DNA of 6,579 bases from positions 1-6,579 of the forward strand of contig CALBET010000173.1 of NCBI GenBank assembly GCA_937888665.1. The letters are read 5' to 3'. Positions within the stretch are counted from its first letter, which is position 1. Each line of letters begins with the position of its first letter. Below are positions 1 through 5,778 of this stretch, in pieces. The notes beneath the pieces are model-generated. The model was not told where the DNA came from and did no database searches. It was given only the letters and a program-made list of their open reading frames with translations. Source of the DNA: an uncultured Acidobacteriota bacterium. Lineage in GTDB: Bacteria > Acidobacteriota > Vicinamibacteria > Vicinamibacterales > UBA8438. Both the position numbers and the translations under genes were made by a program.

Positions 1-725
1 TCGAGCATCTCGACGAGCACCCGGACGACGCTGGTCGGCGTGTAGAACTCGCCGCCACGGGTGCCTTCCGAAGAGGCGAACTTGGACAGGAAGTACTCAT
101 AGACGCGGCCGAGGGTGTCCTTGTCCTGGTGCTCCTTGGAGCCAAGCCCGACGGCGCTGAAGAGGTTGACCAGCTTGCCGAGGTTGTGCTTGTCGAGGCC
201 AGGCAGGGCAAAGACCTTGGGGAGCACGCCCTTGAGCTTGGGGTTCTCCTTCTCGATGGCGTCCATCGCGTCATCGAGGGTCTTGCCGATGGTGGGCTTG
301 GGGGCCTGCGCCTGAATGTGGGCCCAACGGGCGGAGTCGGGAACCCAGAAGACGTTGTGTGCTGTGTACTCGTCGTCGTCTTCGAGGCGAGCGGACAGTA
401 AGGCTTCGCGTTCGGACGCATCCTTGATGTAGTCGTCGCTGGTGGGATCTGAGGCCGCAAAGACGATCGCGGAACGCCGCTCTTCGAAGGCGTCCTCGAT
501 GTATTTGAGGAACAGCAGGCCGAGCACGACGTGCTTGTATTCTGAGGGAGGCAGGGCGCCGTGGAGCACGTTGGCTGCTGCCCAGAGCTTGTCCTCAAAG
601 CCAACGCCGCCGGCGCTGTCACTCGCCGTGCTGTGCTTCTTGCTGGTCTTCTTCTTACGTGCGGCCAAGTGGTCTCCGGTCGGTAGTGGTGTTGGTTGCC
701 AGCCTGCTGGGATGGCAGGCTGCAT
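1..725 (-). CDS. hsdM: Type I restriction-modification system methylase subunit HsdM, N-terminal part (cut by left window edge)
   Basis: This is the modification subunit of a type I restriction-modification enzyme. With HsdS it methylates adenine in a bipartite site using S-adenosylmethionine, and HsdR adds cleavage. Only 241 codons plus two bases are inside the window. Residues about 43-80 match the HsdM N-terminal helical domain (GFEDKLWAAANVL, then SEYKHVVLGLLFLKYIEDAF). Residues 204-230 give the hallmark TLGRVYEYFLSKFA followed by GGEFYTP, which leads into the N6_Mtase domain. The SAM-binding and NPPF/NPPY motifs lie outside. I chose ATG at 725 because AGGAG sits 5 bases upstream and an in-frame TGA lies at 749-747. 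The alternative start is TTG at 668 (GGAG 5 bases upstream), which would begin the protein at the lysine-rich ARKKKTSKK, a more usual HsdM start. The family is certain; the start is not. It is separated by about 240 bases from the genes upstream, so it may have its own promoter. Confidence 0.93.
   Translation of the reverse strand, partial: MQPAIPAGWQPTPLPTGDHLAARKKKTSKKHSTASDSAGGVGFEDKLWAAANVLHGALPPSEYKHVVLGLLFLKYIEDAFEERRSAIVFAASDPTSDDYIKDASEREALLSARLEDDDEYTAHNVFWVPDSARWAHIQAQAPKPTIGKTLDDAMDAIEKENPKLKGVLPKVFALPGLDKHNLGKLVNLFSAVGLGSKEHQDKDTLGRVYEYFLSKFASSEGTRGGEFYTPTSVVRVLVEML
700..722. repeat. Perfect 8-bp inverted repeat with 7-base loop at the hsdM 5' end
   Basis: cagcctgc at 700-707 and gcaggctg at 715-722 are exact reverse complements around tgggatg. 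In the mRNA this would form a GC-rich hairpin just inside the hsdM frame if translation starts at 725, or in the leader just upstream of the GGAG if it starts at TTG 668. It could affect which start is used. There is no T-run, so it is not an intrinsic terminator. Chance occurrence in GC-rich DNA is possible. Confidence 0.5.
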
Positions 726-967
726 GGCTGCTCCTGGTGGCCTTCTTCACCAAGGGCGGGAAAGTATGGTAGCCAATTGGAGGTGGGTTTACAGGTGGAA
801 GGATGGGCTCGGGCGTCATCGGAACTTTGGGTTTGCTCGTCATGATCGGTGCAGTTGCCGAGGGTCACACACCGACTGACGCGCGATCCTCGGAAATGTC
901 CGGATAAGTCCAGGGATAACGCTGACGCCGGCGTCGCAACGACAGCCGGGTTCGTATGCATTCGGGC
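726..967. other. Non-coding stretch upstream of hsdM
   Basis: About 240 bases lie between the end of the small interrupted frame and the hsdM start. I see no convincing gene, tRNA or hairpin-plus-T-run terminator. It holds a perfect 12-base palindrome, gacgccggcgtc, at 924-935, the 8-base palindrome ccaattgg at 773-780, and the hsdM ribosome binding site at 731-735. A 62-codon frame (843-655, minus) is open here, but it is proline-rich, has no ribosome binding site and runs into hsdM in another frame. No clean -35/-10 pair is visible. An hsdM promoter is expected somewhere here by position only. Confidence 0.5.
731..735 (-). promoter_or_regulatory. Ribosome binding site AGGAG for hsdM
   Basis: On the minus strand AGGAG is followed by CAGCC and then ATG at 725, a 5-base spacing. 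This strong Shine-Dalgarno match is the reason for preferring the ATG at 725 over the TTG at 668, which has only GGAG at a similar distance. Confidence 0.6.
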
Positions 968-1090
968 CTATGCGCCCGCCGCGGGTAGCCCTTGATGCGC
1001 TTTGCGCAGCGACTCGAAGATCCCCTCGATCACCTGCGGCTTGCCCGCAAACAGCGCCTCGGGCCCATCGGCGCTCAAGGCACTGAACGG
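968..1090 (-). other. In-frame continuation of the small frame beyond its amber stop (possible decayed gene half)
   Basis: After the TAG at 1093-1091 the same frame stays open for 40 codons to a second TAG at 970-968. The residues look protein-like, with a putative helix PQVIEGIFESLRKAHQGL and an Ala/Gly tail. Third codon positions are mostly G or C, more so than in the 49 codons before the amber. No start codon with a ribosome binding site is seen inside. The likeliest reading is the 3' half of a roughly 90-codon gene broken by one nonsense change (for example GAG to TAG). Amber readthrough or a join of two unrelated fragments are alternatives. I do not recognise the family. Confidence 0.4.
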
Positions 1091-1240
1091 CTAGGTCAGA
1101 TACAGTTCCTCGAAATCCGCTTCATGTAAGTGAAGTTGCTTCGGCTCGGAGAAAAGCAAGCAAGGCCCGTCAGGAAGCCCCTCGACGATCGAGCACCCAG
1201 CCAGGGATGACTCGAACACATCTCCATCGGGAATCGTCAT
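1091..1240 (-). CDS. Small hypothetical protein, 49 residues (possibly truncated by an amber codon)
   Basis: The ATG at 1240 opens a 49-codon frame ending in TAG. It starts 18 bases after the stop of the ATPase-Schlafen gene and is in the same frame, so it could be the last gene of that transcript. GGAGG lies 11 bases upstream, a little far but usable. The product is acidic and begins MTIPDGDVFESS; it then has GLPDGPCLLF and ends in a helix-like ADFEELYLT. No signal peptide or membrane segment is seen and I do not recognise the family. Because the frame remains open for 40 more protein-like codons after the TAG, the original product was probably about 90 residues and this is its N-terminal half. 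Confidence 0.45.
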   Translation of the reverse strand: MTIPDGDVFESSLAGCSIVEGLPDGPCLLFSEPKQLHLHEADFEELYLT

Positions 1241-1251
1241 ACGTATTCCAT

Positions 1252-1256
1252 CCTCC
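1252..1256 (-). promoter_or_regulatory. GGAGG ribosome binding site for the small frame
   Basis: GGAGG falls between the ATPase stop (TGA 1261-1259) and the ATG at 1240, 11 bases upstream of that ATG. A closer ATG (1252-1250) overlapping this site reads only MEY before a stop, so the start at 1240 is the sensible one. Confidence 0.4.
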
Positions 1257-1258
1257 AG

Positions 1259-3211
1259 TCACCGACCTTGCGGCCGGCAACGCTTACGGATCCACGCAGC
1301 TTCCTTTTCGATAGGCACTGCACAGGTCGTGTTGTCAACTCGCACGAATATGACCGGGCGATTTTGACGTGGGCCATGTATTTGGACCGGTGAGTCCGCG
1401 CTCTTGCACTCGAGCACTACGACCACTCCGTCCTTAGTCGTGACAGTTTGGAGGTGCAGATGTGCGTCGAAAAACTCCGCGCCAAAGTCCCGTTTGACGA
1501 CATTTGCAAGGTGCTGTCGAAACGCGTCGAGATCCTCGAATGAAGGTTCAAGTCCGACAATCCGGCCGTCATCGCTGACACCGATCAGCAAGATGCCGCC
1601 GCGGGTATTACAGAGTGCCGCGATAGCCCGCATGACGCCGTGCGTCACCGCGCGGTCATTGCTGCCGGTCTCATTGTTCCATCTCAGAGAGGCCTTCCAC
1701 TCGATCGACTCGCTCTCGCCCTTTGCGAGCAGCCCCCGAAGCCAGCCTTCGTCGATTTCCATAGGCACCGCACCAACACTCGACCGGAACTCCTGCCTCA
1801 GCAACAGATCGGCATCGACGAAGCCAGGCCAAAACGGAATCTCACAGTGCGGATCGGTGAGCGAATACTTCTCGCACGACAAAGAACCTGCCTGCATGCC
1901 ATGATGATGATGTTGGTGATCTTGCAGGCCGTGATGTTTAGGAAGGCTCGAATGATCCGGCGGACGTGCTTGCAGGTAGCAAAGGCTCGCCGGAGCACGA
2001 CGCAGCGGCGTGTTGTCGCCGGACTCGAGCTCGAGCCGAACCTTTTCGGCCTCGGCCTGAGCACCGGCGACGAGGTCACGGCTGTGGGTCTCGATGATGA
2101 CATTGCGGCCTGTAGCGGCAAGGCGGTAGGCGATACGGCCCAGCCCCGTCGCGCCACCAGGATGCAGATGCAGATCGGGATGCTCCCAGCAAAGTGTCGT
2201 GCCCTGCCCGCTCATGAACGCCTGCGCCAAGGCAGGCAGCACCTGTCGCTGCCCGTCCCCGAGGTCAGGTAGGCCAACGCGGTTCTTCTCGGTTCGAAGT
2301 TCAGTCGGCTGCCCAGGTCCAAATCGGTGCACAACCAAAGGGGACAGTCCACAACAGCGCAAAAGGCACGAGAGTTCATCACCATCAGCGCGACCGTCAT
2401 TGTCAGAAGGCAACGCTCCAATCTCGGGCACATACCAGGACAGGCCTTTCAGGGGGCCAGAATCTCGGATGTCCTCATCATGCTCGACTTCGGCAAAACT
2501 CTCATAGTAGAGAGCGAGCAAGGCGGCGGCGTTCTCGCCTCGAGTCGATACCGAAGAGCTGTACAGGCTGTCGGTGTACATATCGCGCTCCAGGCTTTGC
2601 TGTTCACTACGGATTGGGTCAAGGAAAGCGGCATCGGTTGCCCAACAGCAAAGCTTCTCGAGAAGCAATCGCTCTACTTGGGACGCCTCCTGTATTTCAT
2701 CGGCGAGGCCTTGCCACGCATCACTCCACAGGTCGTCCGGCCGACCTCTCGCGAAGACGCACCCCGTGCCGCTGACCGTGCGGCGCAGTGTGAGTTGACC
2801 GGGCTGCCCGCATTGGCGAGCAGAGCATTCCGTTGGATGCGGCTCGAACTCTAGATGCAGCAACCGCCCATCTGAGAACGCGACGCGGAAGGCAATGGAT
2901 TTGGCGAGCGCACCAGCTTCGGCCTCTCCATGCAAGCGATGTACGAGATCCTCCCATGCCCCCAAGCGATCTATTAACAGGCCAGGTGCTCGAAGATGCA
3001 GCCTCTCAAGCTCAGGCTCGTGTGGGAGACTCATAACGAGCAAGCGAAGCGCCAGCAGTAGCGAGCTCTTGCCCGAGCTGTTCGTGCCCATCAGCACGAC
3101 GAGCCCTTCCAGAGGCAAGGTGGGTGCGTGATCGTGGGGCAGGGCCTTGAATCCTGCTGCAGAGAAGGCAACGGGTCGCACTGAGTTAGACTTCTTCTTG
3201 CTCGTCACCAA
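1259..3211 (-). CDS. DUF3696/OLD-like ABC-type ATPase fused to a C-terminal Schlafen AlbA_2 domain
   Basis: This is a 650-residue two-part protein. Residues about 12-475 form a RecF/OLD-like ABC ATPase: Walker A GTNSSGKS (42-49), FLDPIR (196-201), a signature-like LGDGQRQVLPAL (317-328), Walker B TLCWEHPDLHLHP (339-351) and the ETHS switch (374-377). The order and the tail IPFWPGFVDADLL (458-470) resemble DUF3696 ATPases. No Toprim domain is seen. Residues about 484-641 form an AlbA_2 (Schlafen) domain: GESESIEWKAS (498-508), NTRGGILLIGVSDDG (535-549), then FVRVDN (622-627). E499, E504 and K506 match the spacing of catalytic acidic residues and lysine in Schlafen RNases, as I recall that family. 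A His-rich run links the halves. The start is TTG 3211 or GTG 3208, both served by AAGGAG at 3222-3217; an in-frame TGA lies upstream. Inferred role: ATP-driven sensor with a nucleic-acid cutting or binding effector in a defence module. The family calls are firm; the function is inferred. Confidence 0.85.
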   Translation of the reverse strand: MVTSKKKSNSVRPVAFSAAGFKALPHDHAPTLPLEGLVVLMGTNSSGKSSLLLALRLLVMSLPHEPELERLHLRAPGLLIDRLGAWEDLVHRLHGEAEAGALAKSIAFRVAFSDGRLLHLEFEPHPTECSARQCGQPGQLTLRRTVSGTGCVFARGRPDDLWSDAWQGLADEIQEASQVERLLLEKLCCWATDAAFLDPIRSEQQSLERDMYTDSLYSSSVSTRGENAAALLALYYESFAEVEHDEDIRDSGPLKGLSWYVPEIGALPSDNDGRADGDELSCLLRCCGLSPLVVHRFGPGQPTELRTEKNRVGLPDLGDGQRQVLPALAQAFMSGQGTTLCWEHPDLHLHPGGATGLGRIAYRLAATGRNVIIETHSRDLVAGAQAEAEKVRLELESGDNTPLRRAPASLCYLQARPPDHSSLPKHHGLQDHQHHHHGMQAGSLSCEKYSLTDPHCEIPFWPGFVDADLLLRQEFRSSVGAVPMEIDEGWLRGLLAKGESESIEWKASLRWNNETGSNDRAVTHGVMRAIAALCNTRGGILLIGVSDDGRIVGLEPSFEDLDAFRQHLANVVKRDFGAEFFDAHLHLQTVTTKDGVVVVLECKSADSPVQIHGPRQNRPVIFVRVDNTTCAVPIEKEAAWIRKRCRPQGR

Positions 3212-3216
3212 CGCTT

Positions 3217-3222
3217 CTCCTT
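3217..3222 (-). promoter_or_regulatory. AAGGAG ribosome binding site for the ATPase-Schlafen gene
   Basis: AAGGAG lies 5 bases before TTG 3211 and 8 bases before GTG 3208. The upstream frame is closed by TGA and contains no ATG, so this site fixes the start at one of these two adjacent non-ATG codons. GTG has the more usual spacing. Confidence 0.6.
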
Positions 3223-3249
3223 CAGGGCTATAGATGGTTCAGGCGGTAA

Positions 3250-3282
3250 TCAGGTGATGATTCGGAAACGAGCGCGGCTCAT
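3250..3282 (-). other. Ten-codon mini-ORF (MSRARFRIIT) between the methyltransferase and ATPase genes
   Basis: The ATG at 3282 opens a frame of 10 codons ending at TGA 3252-3250. Its first bases, together with the bases just upstream, are identical to those around the methyltransferase start at 5771 (ACCAGCGATGAGC), so it reads MSR like that protein (MSRRAKLL). No good ribosome binding site is seen. It may be the relic start of a lost gene copy, a leader peptide affecting the ATPase gene 39 bases further on, or chance. Confidence 0.3.
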
Positions 3283-3289
3283 CGCTGGT
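3277..3289. repeat. 13-base direct repeat, left copy (gctcatcgctggt)
   Basis: Identical on the plus strand to 5766-5778. Both copies read ACCAGCGATGAGC on the minus strand, and in both the ATG is a possible start codon. The copies bracket the methyltransferase gene and are 2,489 bases apart. Confidence 0.6.
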
Positions 3290-3299
3290 GTGTATATCC

Positions 3300-5771
3300 T
3301 CAACTGTCGAACCCGAAGTCGGGTGGGTCCTGCTGCCAGCGACCGAGGAACTCCAGAGGCTCAGGACGATGATCTTCGGCGTCGGCGCCCTGGTGGTAGC
3401 TAACGTATCGTGCAGAATCCTCGCCGTCCTTGCGGCTGTAGAAGTAGCACGCGTTACTGGCGTCCTTGGGTAGACCCATCACGATGAACGGGACCAGCGT
3501 GAGGCTCCGGCCTTCGTCAGCGCTAACTACGAGGGCGTCGAAATCCGGTTCGTCCTCCAGACGCAGCTTGCTGCTCAAGAACGCGCTGTTGCTGCCCTGC
3601 AGTTCGTCGACGTCGTAGGTGCGCACACCATTTTGCTTTCGGTTGACGCCCATCCGGTAGAGCTTGAACACGGAGAATGCCGGCGTGATGACCTCACGTA
3701 GCGCCGAGAGCTCTTCGCGATAGCGGTCCAGCAACAGCTCGGCAGTAGCCGCAGACGTGGCTCCGCCGTGACCGCGTGAGTCGTTACGCAGGCGTCCAGC
3801 GCGCTCCAGGATCGCCACGATCTTCTTGGAGAGCAGAGCCTGCAGCACATCGACCTTGCGGGTGGCGAGGCACCGCAACGAGTCCATGGTCGGCTCCGCG
3901 TCCTTACCCTCAGGCAGCAACTGGGACCGGAACCACTTAGCGATCTTACCGCCGATGAAGCTCCACGTCCGCATTGAGCTTCTGTCGAGCGGATGGATGT
4001 GCTTGGCCTCGATCTCGTGACGGATATCCCTCGTGATCGGTCCGGGAACCTCACCAGCCTGCTCTAGCGAGCTGATCAGGATCGTTGCCCAGAACACGCC
4101 AAATGCCTCGAAGAAGTGGTCGAGCACGCGCACCGCACGCTCTGGATCCTCCTCGGCCTGGCGGTATCGTCGCAGAATAGACGCGAGCGGGAAGGGCAGC
4201 GTCTCGAACCACTGCTCGAGCGATGCGGTCTCTGCTGCCGAAGTCGAAGGAAGCAGCTGCGCGAGCGATTCGAGCGACGCGCCGGGTTGGGACACCTGTT
4301 GCTGAACAGAACGACCAACGCTCTCGACCTCGCGCGCACGCGAGATGAGGTGCAGCATGCGCCGCTGCTGGTCAAGTGAAGGAAGATGCACGCGGACTCT
4401 CCCAACGTCGCGCGACCGCACTTGACGCAAGGATGAACCGAACGCAACGGCACGGATTGATGCCTTGCCCGCCGGTGTGTTGAGCCAGTGCGCGACATAC
4501 TCTGGCTCGGCACGCTCGAGATCGAGCTCAAGCATCAACCAACGATCTGGATCGTCCCCGAGCACCGAGAGATCGGTGCTCGCCCGTTCGCGTTTATCCG
4601 AGTCGAACTTCCGGATGAACAGCGAAGCCTCCGTCGCAGCGTCTTTTGCGGCGCGCACAGCTGACGTGCTGATATCACCCAACGCACAACAGTCGTCGCC
4701 ATACGCACGCTCAGCTTTCGCCTGCTCCTGTCTGGCCACTAGGCTCGGGAAGCCGGAGAACGTGGCTGCTTCGACGCGCGCGCCCAGCGCCAGGGTGGAA
4801 CCCACGCGACCTTCGAAGAGGTTCTCGAGCACCACGGCAGTACGCTGTGGATCGTCATCGAGCTCGGCGACAAACATCTGTCCGCCTTCCATATGGGGCA
4901 GACGGTCCTTGCCGCACGTCGCAACAACAATGTAGGACGACAAAGTCGTCCAAGGCAGAGTGCCGGCTGGAAGGTGTAGAGCTGCATCAATACGCAGGGG
5001 GCCCCATTCGGCAAGACTCTGCCGAAGCTGCTCGGCCTCGCTGTCGAACCAGAATTTGGGAGGCATCAAGAAGACGGCTACGCCTCCGCCATCGATGCCA
5101 TTCCAGCCCAGCTGCCGACTGGCCTCGAACAGCAGCTGATGCTGGCTTTGGCGATAACGCGGTTTACGGGTCAAGGTTTGCCCGTCGCGCACGTTCCACG
5201 GCGGATTGCAAACAATGAGATCGAGCTGATGATCTCCTTCGAGGTGAGGGGGGAGGCCCCGGTCCAGGTCCATCGACACGTCATAAGGCGTTGGCCCTTC
5301 TACTCCCGGCTCGTCCCTGTCATCAGAATCGTCCGGAACCACGGCCGGCTGGGATTGGACCGTCACACGAACGTGCCCGGGCAGGCCCTGTGATGCAGCA
5401 CGAATAGCTGGACCCGACCGGCCTCGCCGACCTTCACCCCGGAGAGCAACTCCCTCAGCGATCATCGCCGTGATGAGAAGCCCACCCTTCGCACACGGAT
5501 CGAGTGCCAGACTGAACGTGGCACCGCGGTGGCGGACCAGACCCTTGCACACTTCGATCAAGGCCGGAGGAACATAGTCGCCAGCCGCCTGCGCACCCTC
5601 AAAAGCCACGAGCCGGTTTAGCAGCATCCAATCAAGCTTCAGACCCAGCGCCTGAGTCGCCTCGACGAGTGCTTCCTGATCAGCGAGCGGGTTTGGCAGA
5701 CCACCACGCGCACGCAGATAGTCCAGCAGCTGCCAGTCTGCGTCCTGCAGCAACTTCGCCCGCCTGCTCAT
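3300..5771 (-). CDS. N6-adenine DNA methyltransferase-like protein with specificity-like and HEPN-like C-terminal regions
   Basis: This 823-residue protein is unlike a plain HsdM. Residues 1-85 are helical. Residues 85-310 hold the methyltransferase core: a weak SAM motif LDPCAKGGLLI (90-100), a charged low-complexity stretch (about 105-180), then LDLIVCNPPWNV (183-194) with the NPPW catalytic motif, and hydrophobic strands such as GGVAVFLMPPKFWF (229-242). Residues about 424-483 resemble the end of a type I HsdS target-recognition domain (EYVAHWLNTPAGKASIR, then LPSLDQQRRM). Residues about 520-700 start FPLASILRRYRQAEEDP, contain a helix around DHFFEAFGVFWATI and then RNDSRGHGG (662-670), a HEPN RNase-type R-x5-H motif. 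A tail (700-823) with FLSSKL and ACYFYSRK ends the protein. The ATG overlaps the rmuC stop (ATGA), implying translational coupling; GGGGGTG lies 7 bases upstream. The MTase fold is firm, the HsdS-like part likely, HEPN suggestive. It might be an inactive MTase used as a DNA reader. Confidence 0.85.
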   Translation of the reverse strand: MSRRAKLLQDADWQLLDYLRARGGLPNPLADQEALVEATQALGLKLDWMLLNRLVAFEGAQAAGDYVPPALIEVCKGLVRHRGATFSLALDPCAKGGLLITAMIAEGVALRGEGRRGRSGPAIRAASQGLPGHVRVTVQSQPAVVPDDSDDRDEPGVEGPTPYDVSMDLDRGLPPHLEGDHQLDLIVCNPPWNVRDGQTLTRKPRYRQSQHQLLFEASRQLGWNGIDGGGVAVFLMPPKFWFDSEAEQLRQSLAEWGPLRIDAALHLPAGTLPWTTLSSYIVVATCGKDRLPHMEGGQMFVAELDDDPQRTAVVLENLFEGRVGSTLALGARVEAATFSGFPSLVARQEQAKAERAYGDDCCALGDISTSAVRAAKDAATEASLFIRKFDSDKRERASTDLSVLGDDPDRWLMLELDLERAEPEYVAHWLNTPAGKASIRAVAFGSSLRQVRSRDVGRVRVHLPSLDQQRRMLHLISRAREVESVGRSVQQQVSQPGASLESLAQLLPSTSAAETASLEQWFETLPFPLASILRRYRQAEEDPERAVRVLDHFFEAFGVFWATILISSLEQAGEVPGPITRDIRHEIEAKHIHPLDRSSMRTWSFIGGKIAKWFRSQLLPEGKDAEPTMDSLRCLATRKVDVLQALLSKKIVAILERAGRLRNDSRGHGGATSAATAELLLDRYREELSALREVITPAFSVFKLYRMGVNRKQNGVRTYDVDELQGSNSAFLSSKLRLEDEPDFDALVVSADEGRSLTLVPFIVMGLPKDASNACYFYSRKDGEDSARYVSYHQGADAEDHRPEPLEFLGRWQQDPPDFGFDS

Positions 5772-5778
5772 CGCTGGT
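5766..5778. repeat. 13-base direct repeat, right copy (gctcatcgctggt)
   Basis: This copy covers the rmuC stop and the methyltransferase start codon. It matches 3277-3289 exactly. The match stops at both edges of the 13 bases. Confidence 0.6.

Noticed and set aside
655..843. 62-codon minus-strand frame starting at ATG 843
   Set aside because: It is proline-rich, with no ribosome binding site, no recognisable domain, and its last part overlaps the strongly supported hsdM frame.
442..879. 145-codon plus-strand frame
   Set aside because: Its first two thirds lie opposite hsdM, whose protein is clearly conserved; the plus-strand product shows no family features.
924..935. 12-base palindrome gacgccggcgtc as operator or terminator
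   Set aside because: No loop, no following T-run and no paired site nearby; such short GC palindromes are common by chance here.
945..970. gggttcgtatgcattcgg as a tRNA T-arm
   Set aside because: The stem and 7-base loop geometry do not fit, and no anticodon arm or acceptor stem is found around it.
1743..1761. Separate start of a stand-alone Schlafen gene at the ATG of residue M484
   Set aside because: No Shine-Dalgarno sequence precedes it and the frame from the ATPase is open without a stop, so a fusion is the simpler reading.
1640..2272. 210-codon plus-strand frame opposite the ATPase gene
   Set aside because: The minus strand here encodes Walker B, the ETHS switch and the AlbA_2 start; the plus-strand frame is a high-GC shadow.
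2327..2854. 175-codon plus-strand frame opposite the ATPase gene
   Set aside because: It lies opposite the N-terminal half of the ATPase, with no ribosome binding site and no domain seen.
5280..5480. Compensating frameshifts to explain the odd stretch after methyltransferase motif I
   Set aside because: The other two minus-strand frames contain stops soon after motif I and give no better motif II, so I kept the single frame.
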